Source: Phyllobacteriaceae bacterium
GTDB taxonomy: Bacteria > Pseudomonadota > Alphaproteobacteria > Rhizobiales > Rhizobiaceae
Reading direction: 5' to 3'
NCBI GenBank assembly: GCA_024742765.1
Contig: JANSXT010000003.1
Span: 148,017-212,016 of the forward strand
DNA length: 64,000 bases
In this document: positions 34,117 through 42,075 of the stretch, in pieces
Numbering within the stretch: the stretch's first letter is position 1
How the letters are laid out: every line of letters starts with the position of its first letter
Program-made: the position numbers and the translations under genes
The notes under the pieces: generated by a model
Seen by the model: only the letters and a program-made list of their open reading frames with translations
The model's database searches: none
Told to the model about the DNA's origin: nothing

Positions 34117-34904
34117 CGCAGGCGTTCTGGAACGGCCAGATGCAATTCTCGACAATCATCGAGGATTTTGGCGCCATACTTGAGCGGGCCGCGCGCGAAA
34201 GTGCCGATTGGGCGCAGGGCCGCAGCTTTGAGACATTGACCTACGGCAACGATCCCCGCCAATGGGCGGAAATCACACAAAGCAGCGGTGGCGGTGATCT
34301 GCTTCCGGTCGTCATTCACGGCGGCTATTGGCGGGCGCTTCGGGCTGAAGATCACCGCTTCCTGATGGGCGCACTTGCGCCATTGGGCGGCCATGTCGCC
34401 AACATTGAGTATCGCTTGATGCCTGAGGTGCGACTGGCGGACGTCGTCGCCGATCTCATTGCGGCGTTGACGGCACTTGCCACCCGGTTTCCTGGCCATC
34501 GATTGGTGCTTGTCGGCCACTCGGCCGGTGCACACCTCGCTATCTCTGCGCTGGACGATCCGAAGCTGGCACCGCGTCTTGCAGGAGCCATCGCGCTGAG
34601 CGGCGTCTACGATCTACGGCCGGTGCGCCTGTCATTTCTCCAGGATGAGCTCAGCCTGACCGAAGACGAGGTGCGCCGGTACAGCCTTGCCCCCGCTAAC
34701 GGCCGGCGCCCGGTCGTCTATGTCAACGGTGCGGACGAAACGCACGAGTTCCTGCGTGGCTCGACCCTGATGGCAAGTGCCGGGGCGGCCGCACTCCGCC
34801 TGCTGCCCAAGGCAAATCACATGACGCTTCTTTGGTCCGCACGGGATTCGATGCCGGATCTGATGGAAACCCTGATCGCGCTGGAACAAGACGATGCAGA
34901 CTGA
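34113..34904 (+). CDS. Alpha/beta hydrolase, kynurenine-formamidase-like
   Basis: Hydrolase of 263 residues. The HGGYW oxyanion motif (His69 onward) and the nucleophile elbow GHSAGAHLA (Ser137) are characteristic of the esterase/lipase-like formamidase group; a C-terminal His in KANHMTLLW completes the triad. It starts at GTG 34,113 within the IclR stop and overlaps the FAH-family gene by 11 bases. In this setting it may open a lactone, ester or formamide rather than N-formylkynurenine, since no tryptophan-pathway gene is nearby. Confidence 0.85.
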   Translation: MTQAFWNGQMQFSTIIEDFGAILERAARESADWAQGRSFETLTYGNDPRQWAEITQSSGGGDLLPVVIHGGYWRALRAEDHRFLMGALAPLGGHVANIEYRLMPEVRLADVVADLIAALTALATRFPGHRLVLVGHSAGAHLAISALDDPKLAPRLAGAIALSGVYDLRPVRLSFLQDELSLTEDEVRRYSLAPANGRRPVVYVNGADETHEFLRGSTLMASAGAAALRLLPKANHMTLLWSARDSMPDLMETLIALEQDDAD

Positions 34905-36042
34905 CCTGCCCGAGGATGGGCTCTTTGTTGGGCGCGTCTGGCGCCCCGATGTCGACGGCCCGAGTGTTGTCGTGCGCAGGGGGGACCGTCTGGTCGACAT
35001 CACCAGCGGGTCGATCCCGACCATGCATGCCCTGCTCGAAGCCGACAATCCGGCACAGACGGCAAGGGCGGTGGTCGGAACCGATGTCGGAGCGCTCAGT
35101 GACGTTGCAGCCAATTCGACGGAGACGCCCGATCCGTCGGCGCCGTTCTTCCTTGCACCGTCCGACCTCCAGCCGATCAAGGCCTGCGGCGTCACCTTCG
35201 TGTCCTCCATGCTGGAGCGCGTCATCGAGGAAAAAGCCAAGGGCGATCCGGTCAAGGCCGACACAATTCGCGCGCGCTGCACGGCAATCCTGGGCGACAG
35301 TCTGCGGGCCGTCGTGCCCGGGTCGGACAAGGCCATGGCGCTGAAGGATGCGCTGATCGCCGAAGACGTCTGGTCGCAATATCTGGAGGTGGGTATCGGC
35401 CCCGACGCCGAGGTATTCAGCAAGGCCCAGCCCATGTCGGCGGTCGGGTTCGGGGCGAGCGTCGGCCTGCATCCGGTTTCGACATGGAACAATCCAGAGC
35501 CCGAGATCGTGCTGGCCGTCGACAGTCGCGGCCGTTCGAAGGGGGCGACGCTCGGCAATGACGTCAATCTGCGCGATGTCGAAGGCCGTTCAGCACTGTT
35601 GCTCGGTAAGGCGAAAGACAACAACGCCGCCTGCGCGATCGGCCCGATGCTCAGACTGTTCGATGACACGTTCGGCATGGACGATGTGCGTCGGGCCGAG
35701 CTCACCCTCCGGGTCGTCGGCGCCGACGGTTTCGTGCTCGACGGAAAAAGCTCGATGCGCGAGATCAGCCGCGAACCGGAAGACCTCGTCCAGCAGACCT
35801 TTGGTGCCCATCACCAATATCCTGACGGGTTCTTTTTGATGCTGGGGACGCTTTTTGCCCCCACCCAGGACCGCGATACGCCCGGCGGCGGCTTCACGCA
35901 CAAGCTTGGCGACGCAGTCGAGATTGCCAATGCGTCGCTCGGCCGGCTGGCCAACACTGTACGCCTTTCGACCGAGTGTCCGCCGTGGACGTTCGGAACG
36001 AGCGCTCTGATGAAGAACCTTTCTGCGCGCAAGCTGATTTGA
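34894..36042 (+). CDS. FAH-family hydrolase/dehydratase, 2-keto-3-deoxy-pentonate dehydratase-like
   Basis: Fumarylacetoacetate-hydrolase-fold protein of 382 residues. The C-terminal catalytic half shows the metal-binding E-x-E context in TWNNPEPEIVLAVDSRG and the block KAKDNNAACAIGPMLRLFDD. Length and layout resemble the AraD1-type L-2-keto-3-deoxyarabonate dehydratases, which turn a 2-keto-3-deoxy-pentonate into 2-oxoglutarate semialdehyde. The next gene encodes a dehydrogenase of the kind that uses that product, which strengthens the call. Other FAH activities remain possible. Confidence 0.75.
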   Translation: MQTDLPEDGLFVGRVWRPDVDGPSVVVRRGDRLVDITSGSIPTMHALLEADNPAQTARAVVGTDVGALSDVAANSTETPDPSAPFFLAPSDLQPIKACGVTFVSSMLERVIEEKAKGDPVKADTIRARCTAILGDSLRAVVPGSDKAMALKDALIAEDVWSQYLEVGIGPDAEVFSKAQPMSAVGFGASVGLHPVSTWNNPEPEIVLAVDSRGRSKGATLGNDVNLRDVEGRSALLLGKAKDNNAACAIGPMLRLFDDTFGMDDVRRAELTLRVVGADGFVLDGKSSMREISREPEDLVQQTFGAHHQYPDGFFLMLGTLFAPTQDRDTPGGGFTHKLGDAVEIANASLGRLANTVRLSTECPPWTFGTSALMKNLSARKLI

Positions 36043-36053
36043 GGAAGACGGAC

Positions 36054-37553
36054 ATGGACGGAAAGAGCCTGATTGGCGGTCCCTGGCACAAAGGCGCGGA
36101 GACGTTTCTTTCGAGCCCGGCCTCCGGTGAAGCCCGGATGTTCTACGCCGGCACGCCGGCCATGGTCGCCGACGCCTGCAGCGCCGCCGAGGCCGCATTC
36201 CGGAACTACGGATATTCGGGCACCGAAGAACGCGCCATCTTCCTCGAGCGGATCGCCGGGGAGATCGAAACCCGCGGAGACGCGATCACGCAGATCGCAA
36301 TGTCCGAAACGGGCTTGCCCGCCGCCCGGCTGGAAGGCGAACGCGGCCGGACGACCGGACAGCTCAAGCTGTTTGCAGACCATATCCGCAAGGGCGCCTT
36401 TCTGGACCGCCGCCACGACCCGGCATTGCCCGACCGAAAGCCGCTGCCACGCCCTGACCTGCGTATGATGCAGCGCCCGATTGGGCCGGTTGCGGTGTTC
36501 GGCGCCTCGAACTTCCCGCTCGCCTTTTCGACAGCCGGCGGCGACACGGCATCGGCGCTTGCCGCGGGATGCCCCGTCATCGTCAAGGGACATCCGGCGC
36601 ATCCCGGAACGGGCGAGATCGTGGCGGAGGCGATCGACGCGGCGAGGACCGCGTGCGATCTGCATCCCGGCGTTTTTTCCTTTGTCCATGACGGCGGTAC
36701 GGCTGTGGGAGCTTCGCTGGTCCAGGATCCGCGCATCAAGGCGGTCGGTTTCACAGGATCGCTGCGCGGCGGACGCGCCCTGTTCGATCTTTGCGCCGCA
36801 CGCCCTGAACCGATCCCGTTCTTCGGCGAATTGGGCTCGGTCAATCCGATGTTCCTGCTTCCCGAGGCGCTGAGCGGCCGTGGCCCGGACATCGCGGCCG
36901 GATGGGCAGCATCGCTGACGATGGGGGCCGGCCAGTTCTGCACCAACCCCGGACTGGTGTTGGCCATTGCCGGCGACGATGCGGACAGCTTCATCGCTGC
37001 CGCTGCGGAAGCGCTCGCCAAGGTCGACGCCCAGACCATGCTGACCGAAGCCATGGCCGAGACCTTTTGTGACGGCCGGGACCGGATCGCCGGCACGGAC
37101 GGTGTCACAACGGTCGTATCGACCAGCGCGCCGGCACGGCAGGCCGGCCCGCAACTCTTTTGGGCCGACGCGAAGACCTTCTGCGGCAATGGAACACTTC
37201 ACCAGGAGGTGTTTGGGCCGCTCGGTCTGGTCGTGACGGTCAAGGATGCCGCCGAAATGGTGGAGATGGCGTCCCTGATGGAGGGCCAGTTGACCGCCAC
37301 GCTGCACATGGACGATGCCGATCACGACCTGGCCAGACGCTTGCTGCCGATCCTTGAGCGAAAGGCCGGCCGCTTGCTCGCAAACGGGTTCCCGACCGGT
37401 GTCGAGGTCGCCGACGCCATGGTGCATGGCGGGCCATACCCGGCCTCGACCAACTTCGGCGCAACCAGTGTGGGAACGCTGGCGATCCGGCGGTTCCTGC
37501 GCCCGGTCTGCTATCAGGACATGCCGGAAGGGCTCGTCCCGCATCTGGGATGA
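36054..37553 (+). CDS. Aldehyde dehydrogenase, 2-oxoglutarate-semialdehyde dehydrogenase-like
   Basis: Aldehyde dehydrogenase of 499 residues of the divergent group that includes bacterial 2-oxoglutarate-semialdehyde dehydrogenases. Markers are RPIGPVAVFGASNFPLAFS, the glutamate motif FFGELGSVNPMF and the catalytic Cys296 in AGQFCTNPGL. The start is ATG 36,054, 11 bp after the FAH gene. It would yield 2-oxoglutarate, feeding the TCA cycle. It is the last gene of the operon; the sequence downstream is a scar. Confidence 0.82.
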   Translation: MDGKSLIGGPWHKGAETFLSSPASGEARMFYAGTPAMVADACSAAEAAFRNYGYSGTEERAIFLERIAGEIETRGDAITQIAMSETGLPAARLEGERGRTTGQLKLFADHIRKGAFLDRRHDPALPDRKPLPRPDLRMMQRPIGPVAVFGASNFPLAFSTAGGDTASALAAGCPVIVKGHPAHPGTGEIVAEAIDAARTACDLHPGVFSFVHDGGTAVGASLVQDPRIKAVGFTGSLRGGRALFDLCAARPEPIPFFGELGSVNPMFLLPEALSGRGPDIAAGWAASLTMGAGQFCTNPGLVLAIAGDDADSFIAAAAEALAKVDAQTMLTEAMAETFCDGRDRIAGTDGVTTVVSTSAPARQAGPQLFWADAKTFCGNGTLHQEVFGPLGLVVTVKDAAEMVEMASLMEGQLTATLHMDDADHDLARRLLPILERKAGRLLANGFPTGVEVADAMVHGGPYPASTNFGATSVGTLAIRRFLRPVCYQDMPEGLVPHLG

Positions 37554-37716
37554 TAGGCGCATTCCCTCATTTGGAGTTGCGAAGCGTTTGCCCACATCTC
37601 GGGTTCGGTCATGATCTCGGAGAGCTGCCAAGCGCGCGCAAATGTATCTTCCAGGGGCCTCGGAATGAATCGCATGCAGGAACCGCAATGAACGGCGGAC
37701 CCGTTTCAAAGTCTGT

Positions 37717-38067
37717 TCAGTTCCAGATACGTGTTATCCGAAGCTTCCGGTTACGAGCCGCAGAGCGCTGGTAGCGCAGTTCAACGCCGCTTAGTCTGGC
37801 ACTTGCTCTTTCAAGGCCATCCAGAACGCCCAGCGTCTCTGCTGGCTGGATGGTGGCGTTCCGCGCGATTTCGCCGCGGTCCGGTCCGAAGACAGTCGTA
37901 GGTATCTGAGCATCAACCGCTTGCACGACCGGATTCAGTGTGTTGCGGCTTTGACCATTCCAGAAAGCAACCAACCGGTCGCTGCGTGCCACGACTTCAG
38001 CATCGAGGGTCGGGCCGGCGCGACGGCCATGGGCACCCAAGTCCGCATAGATCACATCGACTGCCAA
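37717..38067 (-). pseudogene. Possible SLOG/DUF2493-like fragment
   Basis: An open frame of up to 116 codons starting at TTG, with a stop a few codons upstream. The part GAHGRRAGPTLDAEVVARSD followed by RLVAFWNGQSRNT resembles the second half of SLOG-type nucleotide-binding proteins (residues A/DRLVAFW-G-SRGT). The N-terminal GSR motif of that family is missing, and there is no good start. I treat it as a truncated remnant; the family match is from memory and weak. Confidence 0.3.
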
Positions 38068-38130
38068 GCCGTTCGCTCACCCCGTGCGCTTTGCAGAGGT
38101 GTGTCACGGCTTGCCGTCTCGCGGCGGACG

Positions 38131-38265
38131 TCACCACTTTTTTGCGTTCACATCCTTCAGCATCGCATTGTCCGGCATCTGCTCGGCGAGCAGCTTCTTC
38201 AGCTTCGCGTTCTCATCCTCGAGCGCCTCTGCCTTGCGGGCGCTCCCGTGCAAAAACCGCCCCAT
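38131..38265 (-). pseudogene. IS3-family transposase orfA fragment
   Basis: A 44-codon frame encoding KAEALEDENAKLKKLLAEQM and ending LKDVNAKKW, the leucine-zipper C-terminus of IS3-family OrfA proteins. The helix-turn-helix half and orfB are absent. It differs from the IS3 orfA at 62,952, so it stems from another element. Confidence 0.75.
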
Positions 38266-38393
38266 AGTGCCTCCTTCCATTCACGCAAAAGGACTGCACC
38301 GTCAAAATCTGGGACCAAACACCCGGAGCGAGCCTGCTTTCCGCAAAATCGGTAAATCGGGAAGGAAACGCCATCCCCGTGCATGGCCGCCCT

Positions 38394-39434
38394 TCAGTGA
38401 CCGGGTGCCTCGTCGTCGGCCTCGTCCGAACTGCGCGGCATGTCGAAAACCGTCCGCCACGCGGCGACAAGCTGCGAAAGGCCGGCGTCGTCGGCATGCT
38501 CGGCCAGCCGGACATTCTGGCGCAAGGCGATGCGCAGCGCGGCGCGTTCATGGCGGCCGTTTGGCGGTTCGAAATCGGCGGGCGCGCGCCCTTTGGCCAG
38601 CGCTTCGTTCACCCGCCGCTTCACGGCCACCAATGGCGGCCGCCCGTGCGCGTCGAGCAGCGCCTGAAACCGCCTATGCAGGTCCGGATCGAACGCCCGA
38701 TCCTCGCCAAGCGGGCCGATCACCGGACTGCCCGGATGCAGGAAGGCGACCGGCACCATCGCGTCGGGGATCGGCGTGTTGGCGGTGTGGGTGCGGCCCG
38801 AAGCCATCAGCTTGGGCAGCACATGGGTGTGCGGCCCCTGCGGCGAGACGCCACCCGTGTCCGGCCCGCCAATCTTCTGGAACACTTCGGCACGGCCTGC
38901 CCTGGTGATGGCCACCCGGTGCGGATGCGCTTTCAGGATCGCGCCCATCGCCGGATTGTCCGGCTCGAACAGCGAACGGCCTTCATTGGCGCGCAGCACG
39001 GACAAGAGATCGGGGTCGGCGGTGCGGACGCAGAAGTCGCAATTGGCAAGCGACAGGCCCATGTCGAACAGGATGTCCGTCCGGTTCTGCGGCGCGATGG
39101 CATCCGTGTCGGGGCCAAGTTCGGTCAAGACGGAACGGCGGGCGCAGGCCGCTTCTTCGGCGGGCAGGCACAGGGCCACGGCGTGGCTCCAGCGGTGCGG
39201 CTTGGGGCTGAGCGCTTCATAGGCAATCGGCTGGAGCCTGTCGACGACAGCCGGATCGAACCGGATGGCGCCACGCGCGGTCGCCCGCGTCAACGCGGCG
39301 GTATCGTCCACGAGGGCGGGCTCGCCATCGTCCTGGTGGAACTCGGCCAGCGCGCCGAACGCGCCCATCGACCAGCCGGTCTGCCAGTCCGGCAAATGAT
39401 CGGCAATCAGCCCTTCTGCTCCGTTCCCCCTCAT
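38394..39434 (-). CDS. Conserved hypothetical protein attached to the B12 uptake operon
   Basis: Protein of 346 residues that I do not recognise. It starts at ATG 39,434, sharing ATGA with the stop of the ATPase gene, so it belongs to the btu operon. No signal peptide or membrane segment is visible. Notable features are an N-terminal DWQTGWSMGAFGALAEFHQD, a CxxC pair in LANCDFCVR, and the histidines in QGPHTHVLPKL. Being co-translated with BtuD, it may handle cobalamin after import or serve metal-cofactor homeostasis; that is inference from position only. Confidence 0.7.
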   Translation of the reverse strand: MRGNGAEGLIADHLPDWQTGWSMGAFGALAEFHQDDGEPALVDDTAALTRATARGAIRFDPAVVDRLQPIAYEALSPKPHRWSHAVALCLPAEEAACARRSVLTELGPDTDAIAPQNRTDILFDMGLSLANCDFCVRTADPDLLSVLRANEGRSLFEPDNPAMGAILKAHPHRVAITRAGRAEVFQKIGGPDTGGVSPQGPHTHVLPKLMASGRTHTANTPIPDAMVPVAFLHPGSPVIGPLGEDRAFDPDLHRRFQALLDAHGRPPLVAVKRRVNEALAKGRAPADFEPPNGRHERAALRIALRQNVRLAEHADDAGLSQLVAAWRTVFDMPRSSDEADDEAPGH

Positions 39435-40234
39435 GATCCGTCCTTTCTGTCGCTGGGTCCGGTTTCCGAAAGCGCTGTCGGCAACAACACCAGACCCTCC
39501 GCGCCGTCGGCCCGATGGATTTCGACGCCATAGACCGTCCGCATCAACTCGTCGGTCAAGACGCTGGCTGGCGGTCCGTCGGCGACGATCCGGCCGGCGT
39601 CGAGAACGACGATACGATCGCACCAGCGCGCCGCCAAGGAAATCTCGTGCAGGCACGCGACGACGCTGCGGCCCTCCCGGGCCAGATCGGAAAAGGTCGC
39701 CATCAGCGCGATCTGGTGTGCCGGATCAAGGCCCGCCGTCGGCTCGTCGGCGAGCAGCAGCGGTGTATCCTGCGCGAGCGCCCGGGCGATCAGCACGCGC
39801 GCCCGTTCGCCGCCCGACAGTTCGGTGGCGCGGCGGTGGCGAAGGCCGGTCACGTCCATGCGCGCCATGGCCGCCTCGATCAAAGCCTGGTCTGCGGCTG
39901 CCGGCGCGGCCACCGGAACTTGCGTGAAAGCGCGCCCGAGCCCGACCAGCGCTTCGACGCTGACCGGCCAGTGCACCTCGCGTTCTTGCGGCAGGTAGGA
40001 GACGATCCGCGCCCGTTGCCGCACGGTCATCGTTCGCCCGTCCGCATCGCCGAGCCGAATGTCGCCGCCGCTCGGTACCTGGTCGAGCACGGCCTTCAGA
40101 AGTGTCGACTTGCCCGCCCCGTTCGGCCCGATCAGGCCGACGCATTCGCCCGGTTCCACCGACAGATCGATGTCGTGGAGCACGGCGCGTTTGCCGAGGG
40201 TGACCGACAGGTTCCGGACCGCAAGAAGGCTCAC
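39431..40234 (-). CDS. btuD: Vitamin B12 (cobalamin) ABC transporter ATP-binding protein
   Basis: ATPase of 267 residues of the FecE/BtuD/HmuV branch. Walker A GPNGAGKST (36-44), signature LSGGERARVLIARAL and Walker B LLLADEPTAGLD are intact. I place the start at GTG 40,234, which overlaps the permease stop (GTGA); a longer frame to 40,267 overlaps the permease. The B12 assignment rests on the operon being led by a cobalamin riboswitch and a BtuB-like receptor. Confidence 0.88.
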   Translation of the reverse strand: MSLLAVRNLSVTLGKRAVLHDIDLSVEPGECVGLIGPNGAGKSTLLKAVLDQVPSGGDIRLGDADGRTMTVRQRARIVSYLPQEREVHWPVSVEALVGLGRAFTQVPVAAPAAADQALIEAAMARMDVTGLRHRRATELSGGERARVLIARALAQDTPLLLADEPTAGLDPAHQIALMATFSDLAREGRSVVACLHEISLAARWCDRIVVLDAGRIVADGPPASVLTDELMRTVYGVEIHRADGAEGLVLLPTALSETGPSDRKDGS

Positions 40235-41232
40235 ATCAGCGTCCTCCGATAGCGGAAGACGAGCCACAGGAAGAAGGGCGCGCCGATCAGCGCCGTCAGG
40301 ACGCCGATCTTCAGGTCCCGGCCCGGCGCGACGATCCGCACGGCGATATCGGCGGCCAGCAGCAGCGCGGCGCCCCCCAGGGCACTGGCCGGCAAAAGGC
40401 GCGATGGCCGCGCGCCGACGAGTGGGCGCAGCACATGCGGCACGACCAGGCCGACAAAGCCGATCGCGCCGGCGACGGCGGTCGCCGCGCCCACCGAAGC
40501 CGCCGTTCCGAACACGGCCAGAAAGCGCACGCGCCCCATGTCGACGCCGATGGACCGTGCCGCCTGTTCGCCAAGAGTGAGCACATCAAGCGGGCGGGCG
40601 AGCGCGGCGAGCATGGCCCAGCCGATCACCATGAAGGGCAGCGACAGCCAGACATGGGTCATCGACCGGTCGTTGAGCGAACCGAGCATCCAGAAGACGA
40701 TCTCGAGCGCGGCAAACGGATTGGGCGACAGGTTCAGCGCCAGCGATGTCATCGCGCCAGCAAAGCTGGAAACGGCGACACCCGCCAGAATGATGGTCAG
40801 CACATTGCCCGAAAGCCCCGCCAGCGCCTGAACGATGAAGACGGCGACGATCGCGCCCGAAAGCGCGGCAAGCGGCAGGCCGAGGGGAAACATGGCGGCG
40901 AACCCGGTATAGATAGCGAGCACCGCACCCAAGGACGCCGAGGCGCTGATGCCCAAAAGCCCCGGTTCGGCGAGCGGATTGCGCAGATAGCCCTGCAGCG
41001 CGGCGCCCGACAGGCCGAGCGTTCCGCCGATCGCCAGCGCCAGGATCGCCCGCGGCAGACGGATTTCCTGCATGATGAGGGCCAGCGGTCCGCGATCGTC
41101 GGAAAAAAGGCCGGCGAGAGCATCGGCAAAACCGGTCGCCGCCGGGCCGGTCATCAACGAGATGCCGAACAGCACGAGGACGGCGAGCGTCAAAACGCCG
41201 ATCAGCAGGTGAAAACGCGCCCGCTCACTCAT
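40231..41232 (-). CDS. btuC: Vitamin B12 ABC transporter permease
   Basis: FecCD/BtuC-family permease of 333 residues with about ten membrane segments. Family signatures include RLPRAILALAIGGTLGLSGA, the loop LQGYLRNPLAEPGLLGISAS and GFVGLVVPHVLRPLVG. ATG 41,232 overlaps the binding-protein gene by eight bases. It partners BtuF and BtuD encoded on either side. Confidence 0.9.
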   Translation of the reverse strand: MSERARFHLLIGVLTLAVLVLFGISLMTGPAATGFADALAGLFSDDRGPLALIMQEIRLPRAILALAIGGTLGLSGAALQGYLRNPLAEPGLLGISASASLGAVLAIYTGFAAMFPLGLPLAALSGAIVAVFIVQALAGLSGNVLTIILAGVAVSSFAGAMTSLALNLSPNPFAALEIVFWMLGSLNDRSMTHVWLSLPFMVIGWAMLAALARPLDVLTLGEQAARSIGVDMGRVRFLAVFGTAASVGAATAVAGAIGFVGLVVPHVLRPLVGARPSRLLPASALGGAALLLAADIAVRIVAPGRDLKIGVLTALIGAPFFLWLVFRYRRTLM

Positions 41233-42073
41233 CGGGGCCGTTCGCCCTTGCACGTGCTGCAAGATGCCGCGCCGCTTCCAGCGTGAAAGGCGTGCCGCAG
41301 AGCCAGTACCGGCTGTCCATCGCGACGCCCCTGCCCGCGCCCGTAACGGCGCGATAGGCCGGGTGGCGCAGATGGGCCTGCGCACGGGCGGGCGCGCCGA
41401 AATCACGCTCCCTGCCAGCGACCAGGTCGGGCTCGGCGGCAACCAGCAGTTCGAGCGGCAGTTTCACCGTGCCGGCATAGCCCATTTCGCGGCCCAGATT
41501 TCTAAGCCCGGAAGCCTCGACGACGGCGTCGGCCAGCGTCCCGGCACCCGACGTGTAATTGTTGGCATAATAGAGCGCCAGCGTCCGGTCGCTGGGCGGA
41601 TTGGCATTGAGCGCCGCCAGATCGGCGTCCAGCCGGGCGATCAGCGTATCGGCACGGCCCGCGTTCCCGAGCATGTCACCCATGCGGGCAATATTGGCGC
41701 GGATGTCGTCGAACGAAGCAGCCGGCGCGAACTCCTCCACACGGAAGCCGAGCCGGCGGAGCAGCGTCACGGTCGCGCGCGTTGAGTATGTGCCGGCAAT
41801 GACGAGATCCGGCTTCATCAGGAAGATCTCCTCGGCAAGGCCATGATTGAGCTGAAAGCCCGCCGCATCGTCGGCCAGCACCGATATGGTCGGATCGGCC
41901 GCCAGCCACGACACCGAGTGTAGTTGGCCGGGCCGCGCGATCAGCATGGCGAGCTGGTCGGTGCACACATTCATCGAGACGACGCGCGCGGGCATCTCGG
42001 CGGCCGGCGCGGCATTTGCCACGCCGAGCCAAAGCATGGCGCCGATCACCAGCGATATCGACGCCTTCCACAT
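41225..42073 (-). CDS. btuF: Vitamin B12 periplasmic binding protein
   Basis: Type III substrate-binding protein of 282 residues. A Sec signal peptide (SLVIGAMLWLGVANAAPAAE) leads into RVVSMNVCTDQLAMLIA and EEIFLMKPDLVIAGTYST, the pattern of the BtuF/FhuD/HmuT class. It starts two bases after the BtuB stop codon and overlaps btuC. It would hand cobalamin from the receptor to BtuCD. Confidence 0.88.
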   Translation of the reverse strand: MWKASISLVIGAMLWLGVANAAPAAEMPARVVSMNVCTDQLAMLIARPGQLHSVSWLAADPTISVLADDAAGFQLNHGLAEEIFLMKPDLVIAGTYSTRATVTLLRRLGFRVEEFAPAASFDDIRANIARMGDMLGNAGRADTLIARLDADLAALNANPPSDRTLALYYANNYTSGAGTLADAVVEASGLRNLGREMGYAGTVKLPLELLVAAEPDLVAGRERDFGAPARAQAHLRHPAYRAVTGAGRGVAMDSRYWLCGTPFTLEAARHLAARARANGPDE

Positions 42074-42075
42074 GG

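Larger units (their letters stand above)
37554..38393. other. Gene-poor scar between catabolic operon and B12 operon
   Basis: About 840 bp with no complete gene. The first 160 bp show nothing recognisable. Two fragments follow on the minus strand: a possible SLOG-like remnant (37,717-38,067) and the C-terminal end of an IS3-family orfA (38,131-38,265). The stretch looks like the residue of past insertions and deletions at the end of the operon. Confidence 0.6.

Noticed and set aside
34113..34904. Kynurenine formamidase (kynB) as a firm name
   Set aside because: The HGGYW and GHSAG motifs fit the fold, but no kynurenine-pathway gene is nearby and the operon context points elsewhere.
35811..37709. 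Open frame of 632 codons on the minus strand
   Set aside because: Antisense shadow of the aldehyde dehydrogenase gene.
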